From NCBI GenBank assembly GCA_900540535.1, contig UQGM01000010.1:1-60771 (forward strand): DNA of 60,771 nucleotides. Reading direction: 5' to 3'. The notes beneath the pieces are model-generated. The model saw only the letters and a program-made list of their open reading frames with translations. It did no database searches and was not told the DNA's origin. Numbering within the stretch: position 1 is the first letter of the stretch; each line of letters starts with the position of its first letter. The DNA comes from an uncultured Oscillospiraceae bacterium. Its GTDB lineage: Bacteria > Bacillota > Clostridia > Oscillospirales > Acutalibacteraceae. The position numbers and the translations under genes are program-made. Of the stretch, positions 8,900 through 17,382 are shown in pieces.

Positions 8900-10078
8900 T
8901 CAGTGATGGAAAAGGCGGATTCCTGTAAACGCCATTGCCATTGAATATTTGTTGCAGGTTTCGATTACGTTATCGTCACGGATAGAGCCGCCGGGCTGTG
9001 CGATATACTCAACACCGCTCTTCTTTGCTCTTTCGATATTATCACCGAAGGGGAAGAATGCATCTGAACCGAGAGAAACGCCGCTCATTGTAGCAAGCCA
9101 TTCTTTCTTCTCCTCTTTTGTAAGAGGTTCGGGCTTCTCGTCAAAGAAGTTCTCCCAAACGCCGTCGGCAAGAACATCCATATAGTCGTCAGAAACATAG
9201 ACGTCGATTGTGTTGTCTCTGTCGGGACGACGGATGTCAGCCTTGAATTTAAGCCCAAGGGTCTTGGGATGCTGTCTTAAATACCATACATCAGCCTTAT
9301 TGCCTGCAAGACGTGTGCAGTGAACTCTTGACTGCTGTCCTGCACCTACGCCGATAGCCTGTCCGTCCTTTACATAGCAGACAGAGTTTGACTGAGTATA
9401 TTTAAGAGTGATAAGGGAAATAAGAAGATCTCTCTTTGCCTCTTCGGGGATGTTCTTATTTTCTGTAACAACGTTTTCAAGAAGGCTTTCATCTATTGAA
9501 AGCTCATTTCTGCCCTGCTCAAAAGTGATGCCGAAAACATCCTTGTGCTCAATGGGAGCGGGAGTATAGTTTTCGTCAATCTTTATGATATTGTATGTGC
9601 CCTTTCTCTTACCCTTGAGGATTTCGAGAGCTTCATCCTCATAGCCGGGAGCTATGATTCCGTCGGATACCTCACGGGCAATAAGCTTTGCTGTGGGAAC
9701 GTCGCAAACCTCTGAAAGAGCGATAAAATCGCCGTAGGAGGACATTCTGTCAGCTCCTCTTGCTCTTGCGTAAGCTGTTGCAAGGGGTGAAAGCTCAAGG
9801 TCATCTACAAAATAAATCTTTTTAAGTGTATCGCTAAGGGGTACACCGATAGCAGCGCCTGCGGGGCTTACGTGCTTAAAGGAAGCCGCAGAAGGCATTC
9901 CGGTAGCCTTTTTAAGCTCTCTTACAAGCTGCCAGCTGTTGAATGCATCGAGAAAGTTAATGTAACCGGGTCTGCCGTTGAGAACCTCGATAGGCAGTTC
10001 GCTTGAATCTTTCATAAAAATTTTAGACGGCTTCTGATTGGGGTTGCAGCCGTATTTAAGCATAAGCTCTTTTGCCAT
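8900..10078 (-). CDS. Stand-alone AICAR formyltransferase (C-terminal PurH activity only)
   Basis: About 392 residues, covering only the AICAR transformylase half of the usual PurH. It transfers a formyl group from 10-formyl-tetrahydrofolate to AICAR to give FAICAR. The catalytic Lys-His pair is seen in SFKHVSPAGAA, along with RDLLISLITLKYTQSNSV and the family C-terminus AQPGGSIRDDNVI. The N-terminal MGS-like IMP cyclohydrolase domain of bifunctional PurH is absent, and the next gene upstream supplies a PurO-type cyclohydrolase instead. I chose the ATG at 10078 because GGAGG lies 9 nt before it; an ATG at 10093 overlaps the purO stop. Confidence 0.94.
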   Translation of the reverse strand: MAKELMLKYGCNPNQKPSKIFMKDSSELPIEVLNGRPGYINFLDAFNSWQLVRELKKATGMPSAASFKHVSPAGAAIGVPLSDTLKKIYFVDDLELSPLATAYARARGADRMSSYGDFIALSEVCDVPTAKLIAREVSDGIIAPGYEDEALEILKGKRKGTYNIIKIDENYTPAPIEHKDVFGITFEQGRNELSIDESLLENVVTENKNIPEEAKRDLLISLITLKYTQSNSVCYVKDGQAIGVGAGQQSRVHCTRLAGNKADVWYLRQHPKTLGLKFKADIRRPDRDNTIDVYVSDDYMDVLADGVWENFFDEKPEPLTKEEKKEWLATMSGVSLGSDAFFPFGDNIERAKKSGVEYIAQPGGSIRDDNVIETCNKYSMAMAFTGIRLFHH

Positions 10079-10092
10079 TTCTTTCTCCTCCA

Positions 10093-10806
10093 TTATTTGT
10101 TTTTATTTACAATTCTTGTTTCAGTCTTGCCGGTTTCAATGTCGATATAACGGACAAAAAGAGAAACCTTATTGTTTTCGTTAAGTCCTGCCCATACCTT
10201 TTCAGTAAGTGAATCGATATCGCCTTTAAGCTCGACCTCAACAGGCTCGCCCTCAAAAGAGGGAATGGGATTTCCGTCATGCTTATATGTATGGATAATA
10301 TGTCCCCTGCCGCTGAGAGGTGAAGAGTATTCATAGAAATATCTTCTTACGCTTTCGGGATTTCCGTTTGCGCTTTTGAGGATTGAAAGCTTATAGAAAA
10401 GCTCTCCCTTTGCAATATCGGCTTCACCTGAAATTCTGGGGGTGAAGTTAGGCTCATCGGGCTCAAATGTACGTGTTCTGAGAGCTTCCTCAAAGGTTTT
10501 GCCCTCTTTAAGGAAATCATAAACAGTGTCGGTCTGATCGCCGTTTGTCACAACTGTTTTGCTGCCTAATACTCTTACGGGAGAATAAATAATAAGTGAG
10601 GGATCGGAAAGCTTTGCCGGGTCAAATGCCTGAGTTCTTATTCCCTCATCCTCTGTTACAAAAACTCTGTTTCGGCTGTTTTCGCTTCTGCCCATAATGA
10701 AATATACGATTACGGCGTTTTTGCCGTCCTCACTTTTTCCTATAAGCACGCCTCTTCCGGGATATTCGTTTGAGGAAAGATAATTTTTCAAATCAGCAAC
10801 CTGCAT
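10093..10806 (-). CDS. purO: IMP cyclohydrolase, PurO type
   Basis: 237 residues that resemble the PurO family of IMP cyclohydrolases, best known from archaea, and not the PurH N-domain. It would close FAICAR to IMP, the last step. Visible family features are YPGRGVLIGKSEDGK near the start, RSENSRNRVF, DPSLIIYSPVR and a C-terminal region with SGRGHIIHTY. Its position directly before the stand-alone AICAR transformylase strongly supports the role. The start has an AGGAGG site. The pairing splits the usual bifunctional PurH into two proteins of different ancestry. Confidence 0.88.
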   Translation of the reverse strand: MQVADLKNYLSSNEYPGRGVLIGKSEDGKNAVIVYFIMGRSENSRNRVFVTEDEGIRTQAFDPAKLSDPSLIIYSPVRVLGSKTVVTNGDQTDTVYDFLKEGKTFEEALRTRTFEPDEPNFTPRISGEADIAKGELFYKLSILKSANGNPESVRRYFYEYSSPLSGRGHIIHTYKHDGNPIPSFEGEPVEVELKGDIDSLTEKVWAGLNENNKVSLFVRYIDIETGKTETRIVNKNK

Positions 10807-10847
10807 GGCTCTGCCTCCTGTTAATTTTAATTATTATTTATTTTAGG

Positions 10848-11474
10848 TTAATCTTCTACAACAGTTGTGTTTCCGGTAACTTTTATTTTACCCTCGCAGA
10901 AAAGTGAGACCGCTTTTGGAAGAATTTCCCACTCAGCGTTTTCCATAACCCTGCGCTGTAAAACCTCCGGAGTATCACCGTTTTTAATCTCAACTGCCTT
11001 TTGGAGAATTATTGCTCCTCCGTCAGGAATAAGATTTACAAAATGAACCGTTGCACCTGTCACTTTAACGCCTTTTTCAAGAGCCATTTCGTGAACTTTA
11101 AGTCCGTAGCAGCCCTTTCCGCAAAATGACGGTATAAGTGACGGATGGATATTTATAATTTTATTTTCATACTCTGAAATAACGGTTTCGCCGAGAATAG
11201 AAAGGAAACCTGCAAGAACCACAAGGTCAGCCCCGCACTTTTTAAGTTCAGAAAGGAGAGCCTTGTCGTAATCGTCGGGATTTTCAAAGGATTTTCTTGC
11301 CACAACGGCAGTTTCTATTCCCGCATTTTCAGCACGGGTAAGGGCATATGCCCCATCCTTGCTTGCGATAACCTTAACTATTGTTCCGTTTTTAATCTTT
11401 CCGGCTTTTTCAGCGTCAATAAGAGCCTGGAGATTGGTTCCTCCGCCGGAAACAAGCACAGCTATTTTCAGCAT
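10848..11474 (-). CDS. purN: Phosphoribosylglycinamide formyltransferase
   Basis: 208 residues. PurN formylates GAR using 10-formyl-tetrahydrofolate. Seen: N-terminal VLVSGGGTNLQALI, the catalytic Asn and His region INIHPSLIPSFCGKG, and VTGATVHFVNLIPDGG with the family's conserved His and Asp. The start ATG overlaps the purM stop by 7 bases, so the two are translationally coupled. Confidence 0.96.
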   Translation of the reverse strand: MLKIAVLVSGGGTNLQALIDAEKAGKIKNGTIVKVIASKDGAYALTRAENAGIETAVVARKSFENPDDYDKALLSELKKCGADLVVLAGFLSILGETVISEYENKIINIHPSLIPSFCGKGCYGLKVHEMALEKGVKVTGATVHFVNLIPDGGAIILQKAVEIKNGDTPEVLQRRVMENAEWEILPKAVSLFCEGKIKVTGNTTVVED

Positions 11475-12499
11475 AACTCAATACCCTTTTCGCCCTGCTT
11501 CATCTCACCGATAATGTGAGCCTTTTCGCCGCAGCTTTCAAGGATTCTTACAGCCTCATCAGCCTTATCGGGAGCAACTGCAATGCAAAGACCGATACCC
11601 ATATTGAATGTATTGAACATATCTCTCTCAGGAATACCCTCGTTCTGGATAATCTTGAAAATGGGCTTTACGGGAACCTTGCTCTTTTCGATAACAGCTG
11701 TGAGATCACCCTCGATCATACGTGGAATATTCTCATAGAATCCTCCGCCTGTAATATGTGAAATTGCGTGAACGTCAACTTTTGACATAAGCTCAAGAAG
11801 AGGCTTTACATAAATCTTTGTGGGAGTGAGAAGCTCTTCGCCGAGAGTTTTGCCGAGGTCATTCATGTGGAGGCTAAGGCGTTCTTCAGTTATACGGAAA
11901 ACCTTTCTTACAAGTGAGAATCCGTTTGAGTGAAGACCTGAGGACTCAACGCCTATAAGGGCATCCCCTGCACGGAGATTTTTACCGTCAACAAGCTTAT
12001 CTCTGTCACCCATACCTACGCAGAAACCTGCAAGGTCGTATTCGTCAACAGGATAGAAACCGGGCATCTCAGCTGTTTCGCCGCCTACAAGAGCACAGCC
12101 CGCCTGTACGCAGCCCTCTGCAACGCCTTTGACTATCTGCTCAACTTTTTCGGGTATATTCTTTCCTACTGCAACATAGTCAAGGAAGAAAAGGGGCTTT
12201 GCGCCTGAACATGCAACATCGTTTACGCACATGGCAACGCAGTCGATACCAACTGTATCATGCTTATCCATAAGGAATGCAATTTTAAGCTTTGTTCCAA
12301 CTCCGTCAGTACCGGAAACAAGCACAGGATTTGCAATACCTGTCATATCGGGGGCAAACATTCCGCCGAAGCCGCCGATTGCGGACATAACACCGGGAAT
12401 CTTTGTTCTTTCAACATGAGATTTAATAAGCTCTACTGATTTGTAGCCGGCAGTTACGTCAACGCCTGCTTCCTTGTAGCTTTTGCTGAAGCTTTCCAT
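11468..12499 (-). CDS. purM: Phosphoribosylformylglycinamidine cyclo-ligase
   Basis: 343 residues, typical for PurM, which closes FGAM to AIR with ATP. Seen: LVSGTDGVGTKLKIA, GIDCVAMCVNDVACSGAKP, ALVGGETAEMPGFY and the C-terminal HITGGGFYENIPRM. The start follows GGGAGG. It lies between purF (20-base gap) and purN (overlap) in one operon. Confidence 0.97.
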   Translation of the reverse strand: MESFSKSYKEAGVDVTAGYKSVELIKSHVERTKIPGVMSAIGGFGGMFAPDMTGIANPVLVSGTDGVGTKLKIAFLMDKHDTVGIDCVAMCVNDVACSGAKPLFFLDYVAVGKNIPEKVEQIVKGVAEGCVQAGCALVGGETAEMPGFYPVDEYDLAGFCVGMGDRDKLVDGKNLRAGDALIGVESSGLHSNGFSLVRKVFRITEERLSLHMNDLGKTLGEELLTPTKIYVKPLLELMSKVDVHAISHITGGGFYENIPRMIEGDLTAVIEKSKVPVKPIFKIIQNEGIPERDMFNTFNMGIGLCIAVAPDKADEAVRILESCGEKAHIIGEMKQGEKGIELC

Positions 12500-12518
12500 T
12501 TTTGTAGAATCCTCCCTT

Positions 12519-13952
12519 TTATTTAGACTCGTTTATTTTTTTGCTGAATTTATCTTCAAATATTGAATCCTTGATTTCTACGGGATATTTGCCTGTGAAG
12601 CATGCATCACAGAATTCGCACTTTGAACCTACTGCGATCTTGTGGAGATTTTCAAGGCCGAGATATCCGAGAGAATCAGCGCCGATTTCCTGACGAATTT
12701 CATCAAGAGTAAGACGGCAGGCAATAAGATATTCACGTGAGCTGATATCTGTACCGAAATAGCAGGGATTGAGGAAAGGCGGAGAAGAAATACGCATATG
12801 AACCTCTGTGGCTCCTGCCTTTCTGAGAAGCTCAACAATGTGAGCACTGGTTGTACCTCTTACGATTGAGTCATCTATCATGACAACTCTCTTACCCTTA
12901 ACGGCTGCTGAAAGAGGATTGAGCTTAATATGAACGCTTCTCTCTCTCTGCTCCTGAGTTTCCTGAATGAAAGTTCTGCCTATATAGCGGTTCTTGATGA
13001 AACCGAATGCAAAGGGAATACCTGATTCCTCAGAATAACCAATTGCAGCGTCAAGACCTGAATCGGGAACACCGATAACAACGTCGGCTTCAACAGGATG
13101 CTCCTGTGCAAGATAGCGACCTGCCATACGGCGTGCCATATGAACACTTGCGCCATCGATGACGGAATCGGGACGAGCAAAGTAAACATGCTCAAAAATG
13201 CAAAGTGAAGTTTTCTGTCCACAGTGGTCTTTAATGCTGCGGATGCCGTTTTCATCGATGATGACGATTTCGCCGGGCTCAACGTCACGAACGAACTCAG
13301 CACCAAGGCTGTCAAGAGCACAGGTTTCGGAAGCGAGCATATAGCTGTTTCCGCTCTTTCCGATGCAAAGGGGACGGAATCCGTGAGGGTCTCTTACACC
13401 GATAAGCTTGCGGGGTGAAACTACGAGGAAAGAATATGCACCCTCAAGCTTGTTCATAGCTTCTGAAATAGCTTCTTCAACGCTGCCAACAGTAAGTCTT
13501 GCCTTTGCAATAAGATAACCGATAAGCTCAGCGTCACTGTTTGTCTGGAAAATAGCGCCTGTTGTCTGAAGCTCACGTTTGATTTCTTCAGTATTTACAA
13601 GGCTGCCGTTATTTGAAATAGCCAGTGTGCCTTTTGAATAACGCATAACAAGAGGCTGAGAGTTTATCGGAATAGAATCCTTGCCGGCAGAATAGCGGAC
13701 ATGACCGAGACCGATGTCTCCTCTGCCGTTTGCTGTAAGTTTTTTGAGTGTATCGGCATCAAAAACATCGGGAACAATGCCCATGCCTTTTTCACAATCG
13801 ATGATTCCGTCATTGTTTACTGCAATACCACAGCTTACCTGACCTCTGTGCTGAAGGGCAAAAAGAGCAAAATATGCTTCATTTGCCACATTGAGATCAT
13901 CCTTGTTGTAGACGCCGAAAACGCCGCATTCTTCATGTATTTTGTCAAACAT
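12519..13952 (-). CDS. purF: Amidophosphoribosyltransferase
   Basis: 477 residues. PurF makes phosphoribosylamine from PRPP and glutamine, the committed step. The N-terminal glutaminase nucleophile is probably Cys9 in EECGVFGVY after removal of a short propeptide, as in other Gram-positive PurF. The PRPP-binding motif is VMIDDSIVRGTTS. C-terminal cysteines (CEFCDACFTGKYP) suggest the oxygen-sensitive 4Fe-4S form known from Bacillus. The start follows TGGAGG. Confidence 0.97.
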   Translation of the reverse strand: MFDKIHEECGVFGVYNKDDLNVANEAYFALFALQHRGQVSCGIAVNNDGIIDCEKGMGIVPDVFDADTLKKLTANGRGDIGLGHVRYSAGKDSIPINSQPLVMRYSKGTLAISNNGSLVNTEEIKRELQTTGAIFQTNSDAELIGYLIAKARLTVGSVEEAISEAMNKLEGAYSFLVVSPRKLIGVRDPHGFRPLCIGKSGNSYMLASETCALDSLGAEFVRDVEPGEIVIIDENGIRSIKDHCGQKTSLCIFEHVYFARPDSVIDGASVHMARRMAGRYLAQEHPVEADVVIGVPDSGLDAAIGYSEESGIPFAFGFIKNRYIGRTFIQETQEQRERSVHIKLNPLSAAVKGKRVVMIDDSIVRGTTSAHIVELLRKAGATEVHMRISSPPFLNPCYFGTDISSREYLIACRLTLDEIRQEIGADSLGYLGLENLHKIAVGSKCEFCDACFTGKYPVEIKDSIFEDKFSKKINESK

Positions 13953-14013
13953 ATCTATCAGCCTCCAAAATGATTTTGCAATTTAATAAAACAACAAATA
14001 ACAGTTATAAAAC

Positions 14014-14508
14014 TTAAGCCTTAAGGCTTTCTGCAAGAGCCTTATCCTTTGCAATAACTGCTTTTTCCATATCGGACTTCATCTCATCAAGTTTCTTTGC
14101 AAGTGACTCGTCAGACAAAGCGAGCATCTGCACTGCAAGAATTGCAGCATTCTCAGCACCATCTATGGCAACTGTTGCAACGGGAATACCTGAGGGCATC
14201 TGAACTGTTGCAAGAAGAGCATCGAGTCCATCAAGAGTGGAAGACTTAACGGGAATTCCGATAACAGGAAGAGTGGTATGAGCTGCAAGAACACCTGCAA
14301 GATGTGCAGCTTTTCCTGCCGCAGCTATAATAGCTCCGAAACCATTTTCTCTTGCCTTTGAGGAAAACTCAGCAGCCTGAACCGGTGTTCTGTGCGCAGA
14401 CATTACATGAACCTCTGTTTCAACTCCAAACTCAGCAAGCTTTTTTATAGCTTTTCCTACTACCGGCAAATCACTGTCGCTGCCCATAATTACAGCTACT
14501 TTTTTCAT
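14014..14508 (-). CDS. purE: N5-CAIR mutase
   Basis: 164 residues. Class I PurE converts N5-CAIR to CAIR. Seen: IMGSDSDLPVV at the start, VMSAHRTP with the catalytic His, and GKAAHLAGVLAAHTTLPVIG. The start follows AAAGGATG. It is the first gene of the purine operon; the candidate small RNA and its terminator lie just upstream. No partner purK, purC, purL or purB is in the window. Confidence 0.96.
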   Translation of the reverse strand: MKKVAVIMGSDSDLPVVGKAIKKLAEFGVETEVHVMSAHRTPVQAAEFSSKARENGFGAIIAAAGKAAHLAGVLAAHTTLPVIGIPVKSSTLDGLDALLATVQMPSGIPVATVAIDGAENAAILAVQMLALSDESLAKKLDEMKSDMEKAVIAKDKALAESLKA

Positions 14509-14554
14509 ACACTCTACATCCTTTCAAAATTTTTGCTTTTCAGGTCTTTCAAAA

Positions 14555-14726
14555 GTAAAAAGGCTGCGATTATAACGCAGCCTGCTTTTCACCTGTTGTT
14601 TTTTGACACACTGAGATTGGGCGCCTTGAAGTGCCTGTTGTTAAATTGTGCTCCTGTCCCTATACCTATAATAGAAACCAAAAAACAGGCCACCGCACAT
14701 TCACCTACCCAGCTTTTTATCAATAC
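14555..14726 (-). ncRNA. ssrS: Structured small RNA upstream of purE, candidate 6S RNA
   Basis: A stretch of about 170 nt has its own promoter (14733-14761) and ends in a clear terminator (stem 14562-14568 with 1476-type partner at 14576-14582, then TTTTTACTTTT on the minus strand). Its two arms can pair over a long distance: CCTGTT near 14687 with AACAGG near 14594, extended by TTTTG with CAAAA. A large internal bubble lies between them. Size, long hairpin with bubble, own promoter and terminator and a place before purE all suit 6S RNA, which mimics an open promoter and binds RNA polymerase. The match is by shape only. A purine-operon leader or another RNA is possible. Confidence 0.45.
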
Positions 14727-14732
14727 TTATAT

Positions 14733-14761
14733 ATTCTATTGCAAAACATGGATAATTTCAA
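14733..14761 (-). promoter_or_regulatory. Sigma-A promoter of the small RNA and probably purE
   Basis: On the minus strand, TTGAAA (14756-14761) lies 17 bases before TAGAAT (14733-14738). Transcription would start near 14726. Confidence 0.75.
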
Positions 14762-14925
14762 TAGATTGTAACAGCTTTTGATTTTTTTCTACATATAGAT
14801 TGATTAACACCTTTAGTTGTGCATAATGTTTTGTATACTTTGCCTTTATTCGGCATAATGCCCATTGACAGGTGTTTGACATTCCTATATCATTTATTTG
14901 TTAAATTATGTTTTGAGGTGATTAT

Positions 14926-15567
14926 ATGAAACATGCAATAAAATCAATCGCCTGCGTCCTTGTTGCCCTTGCAATTACCCTTACATTCTTCGGATGCATG
15001 GCTGAAAAAAATATGGTAACTGACGGAATAGAAAAGTTCAACAATATAGCTGCTGCCGATAATAATGGCGGCGATAAAAATTCACAGGATTCCGATTCCC
15101 CGACAATTTCAAAAGATAAGCTTCAGGTTACTGAATCCAGTGACGGAAACGAACTGCGCTATACATATTCCTTTAATGAATCAGCCGGTAATTCCAAAAT
15201 CACACTTTTAGCTACCGCAGACAAAAAGTCAAAAGAGTTTATTGAAAGCTCTGTTTGGTTTGTAGGCAGAGGTCAGGATGCTTCAGGAAATATCAGCCAG
15301 GCTACTGTTGATAACTTTTGCGAAATTTCGAAATATTCCGTTTTAGCTTTTACAGAGCTTAGCGAAGCTGATGCAGACGCAATTATCAAAGAGCTTAAAG
15401 TAAGTCTTCCTGAATCTTATAACGGAAAAACTTCTTTCACAAAAGATGTAGGAAACTATCGCTTTGGTTTTTCCTCTTCTTCAATTTTAACAGGATTTAC
15501 CATTAAAAATATTAAAGCAAGCGCTAATTCTTCTCAGGAAGATGTAACTGCAAAACCCGCTCAGTAA
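14926..15567 (+). CDS. Small secreted lipoprotein of unknown function
   Basis: 213 residues. A lipoprotein signal peptide ends at the lipobox TFFGC (Cys24). A low-complexity Asp/Asn/Ser linker of about 40 residues follows, then a domain of about 130 residues with alternating beta-type segments, and a Ser/Thr-rich tail. I do not recognise the family; a DUF4854-like fold is only a guess. The start has GAGGTGA. A weak promoter may lie at 14878-14906 (TTGACA, 17 bases, TGTTAA). It is monocistronic, with a terminator directly after, and convergent with the Fe-S protein gene. Confidence 0.8.
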   Translation: MKHAIKSIACVLVALAITLTFFGCMAEKNMVTDGIEKFNNIAAADNNGGDKNSQDSDSPTISKDKLQVTESSDGNELRYTYSFNESAGNSKITLLATADKKSKEFIESSVWFVGRGQDASGNISQATVDNFCEISKYSVLAFTELSEADADAIIKELKVSLPESYNGKTSFTKDVGNYRFGFSSSSILTGFTIKNIKASANSSQEDVTAKPAQ

Positions 15568-15592
15568 ATTAAATAAACATCAACATAAAGCT

Positions 15593-15630
15593 AACCCCGC
15601 CGAATTAATATTCCGGCGGAGTTTATTTTT
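15593..15630 (+). terminator. Terminator after the lipoprotein gene
   Basis: Stem with core CCGCCG (15597-15602) and CGGCGG (15614-15619), then TTTATTTTT. It separates two convergent genes; on the minus strand the T-run is poorer. Confidence 0.75.
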
Positions 15631-15636
15631 CAGTGA

Positions 15637-16314
15637 TTATTTTTTAAGTTTTCCGGCAGGACATACTTTCATGCAGATTCCGCAGACAGCTCCCCTGCCT
15701 ATCATTTTAAATTCCTTTTTCATAAAAGTGCTGCATTTTTCAGGGTCGAAAATTTCGCTTCGGTCAATACCCGGATACCAGTCTTTTCCCTTAATGGCTC
15801 CTGACGGACATGCATCGGCACAGAGACTGCATCCGATACAGATATTTTCAGAAATCGGCACTTCTCTCTCAAGGGGACAGTCCGTAAAAAGTGAACCCAG
15901 ACGAACTCTCGCTCCGTATTCTTTATGGAGGAACAAGGAATTTTTTCCCACTGTTCCAAGACCCGAAAGATACGCAAGCTTTTTATGGGAATAACGGCCG
16001 CAGTAATTCCAGCCATCCTTATTTATGCTTTGTGAAGCGGCAACGGTAATATATTTGTATCCCCTTTTTTCCAGGAACATTCCAGCTCTTAAAAGCAGTG
16101 AATCAATAAGGGCATTGACTGCTCTGTAATGGCTGAAATAAGTGTGTGTGGGAGCGCCGTCTATCTCGTCGATTATGCCATCGGAAAGCTTTACTACCAC
16201 GCTCACACCCCAGCGGCAGGAACCGAAATCACCGTCATCAATTTCCGCAAAGCCTACATCTGAAGCTCCCGCTGAAAGAAGAAATTCTTTCAGCTCTTTT
16301 TGTATATCAGTCAA
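15637..16314 (-). CDS. QueG-like 4Fe-4S double-cluster protein
   Basis: About 225 residues. The C-terminal half carries a ferredoxin motif CIGCSLCADACPSGAI and a second set CSTF...CGICMKVCPAGK, enough for two 4Fe-4S clusters. The N-terminal half contains LSGLGTVGKNSLFLH, as in epoxyqueuosine reductase and its relatives. It is much shorter than QueG (about 350), so I call it only a relative; the substrate is unknown. I chose the TTG at 16314 because AAAGGGG lies 8 nt before it. An ATG at 16332 lacks a site. It follows pyridoxamine kinase in the same direction, with a 42-base gap. Confidence 0.85.
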   Translation of the reverse strand: MTDIQKELKEFLLSAGASDVGFAEIDDGDFGSCRWGVSVVVKLSDGIIDEIDGAPTHTYFSHYRAVNALIDSLLLRAGMFLEKRGYKYITVAASQSINKDGWNYCGRYSHKKLAYLSGLGTVGKNSLFLHKEYGARVRLGSLFTDCPLEREVPISENICIGCSLCADACPSGAIKGKDWYPGIDRSEIFDPEKCSTFMKKEFKMIGRGAVCGICMKVCPAGKLKK

Positions 16315-16356
16315 TTGAATTTCCCCTTTCATGAAACTTTTAAAAGTTTAATATTT

Positions 16357-17181
16357 TTATTTGAGTCTGTCAATAAGGAAAGGCATTGCTGTTTCAAAAT
16401 CAACGCCGTAGAAATCTTCCCCAACTCTGTTATAGGTTATCTTGATACACTCAACTGTATAATCAGCAGCAAGCTTTACGGCATCCTCAATACTCTTTCC
16501 TCTCATAAGTGCGCCTACAAAGGTTGAGGAGAACACGTCACCTGTACCGTGGTAGCCTACAGGTATTTTCTCGTGGCTGTACATGGTTCTCTCGCCTGTT
16601 TCACAGTTATAGCAGATAACTCCGTATTTGCCGTCAAGCACAACGCCCTTAAGCACTACCTTTTTGCTGCCGAGAGCTGCAAGCTTTTTGAGAAGCTCGT
16701 CAATATAGCTTTCGTCATACTCTGTTTTATATTCGCTGCCTGTAAGGAAGCTTGCCTCAGTGATATTGGGAAGAATTATATCTGCCTTACCGCAGAGCTT
16801 AGCCATCTCCTTGGGGAACTCGCTGTCAAAAGCAGGATAAAGCTTTCCGTTATCAGCCATGGCAGGATCGACAACTACAAGGGTGTCGTCCTTAAGCTTA
16901 TCGATAACCGAAATTACAGTAGCGATCTGCTGACCTGATGCAAGATATCCGGTGTAAATACCGTCAAATTTGATTCCCTCGTTTTTCCAGTGATCTGTGA
17001 TGGGTACAATCTGATCGTCAAGATCTTTGCAGGTAAAGCCCTTGAACATTGTGTGGGTGGACAAAACAGCAGTGGGAATAATAGCTGCCTCAACACCCAT
17101 TGCTGAAATTATGGGAAGAGCAACCGTAATGGAGCACTTTCCGAGACATGAAATATCCTGAATTGTAACAATTCTTTTCAT
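16357..17181 (-). CDS. pdxY: Pyridoxamine/pyridoxal kinase (PfkB-like fold)
   Basis: About 274 residues. The protein begins MKRIVTIQDISCLGKCS, typical of the pyridoxal kinase group, and has YTGYLASGQQI, VVVDPAMADNGKLY and the ribokinase-fold signature GYHGTGDVFSSTFVGA near residue 215 with its catalytic Asp. It phosphorylates B6 vitamers in salvage of pyridoxal phosphate. The start at 17181 has AGAGAGGTG about 7 nt before it; an ATG seven codons earlier does not. The exact vitamer cannot be told, so the symbol is tentative. Confidence 0.88.
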   Translation of the reverse strand: MKRIVTIQDISCLGKCSITVALPIISAMGVEAAIIPTAVLSTHTMFKGFTCKDLDDQIVPITDHWKNEGIKFDGIYTGYLASGQQIATVISVIDKLKDDTLVVVDPAMADNGKLYPAFDSEFPKEMAKLCGKADIILPNITEASFLTGSEYKTEYDESYIDELLKKLAALGSKKVVLKGVVLDGKYGVICYNCETGERTMYSHEKIPVGYHGTGDVFSSTFVGALMRGKSIEDAVKLAADYTVECIKITYNRVGEDFYGVDFETAMPFLIDRLK

Positions 17182-17295
17182 AACTGACACCTCTCTTTTC
17201 ATTATGGATACATGATAGCAGAAAAAGTGTCATAGTTAAATATACAATTTTCAGTAATTTTAAAGAGGTCAATTTTCGGGTAATCTTTTCAGAAT

Positions 17296-17327
17296 ACAAA
17301 AAAAAGCTCCGTCCTTTAAGACGAAGC
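17296..17327 (-). terminator. Terminator of the ECF S-component gene
   Basis: 8-bp stem (17306-17313 with 17320-17327, one G-U pair), then eight T on the minus strand, 56 bases past the stop of the gene at 17383. Confidence 0.85.
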
Positions 17328-17382
17328 CTGAATTTTTAAAATATATACTTAACTGTTTTCGTTCTGTTTAACTAATTTAAAA

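Noticed and set aside
14555..14726. SRP RNA as identity of the small RNA before purE
   Set aside because: The conserved GGAAGCAGCC-type apical motif of SRP RNA is absent.
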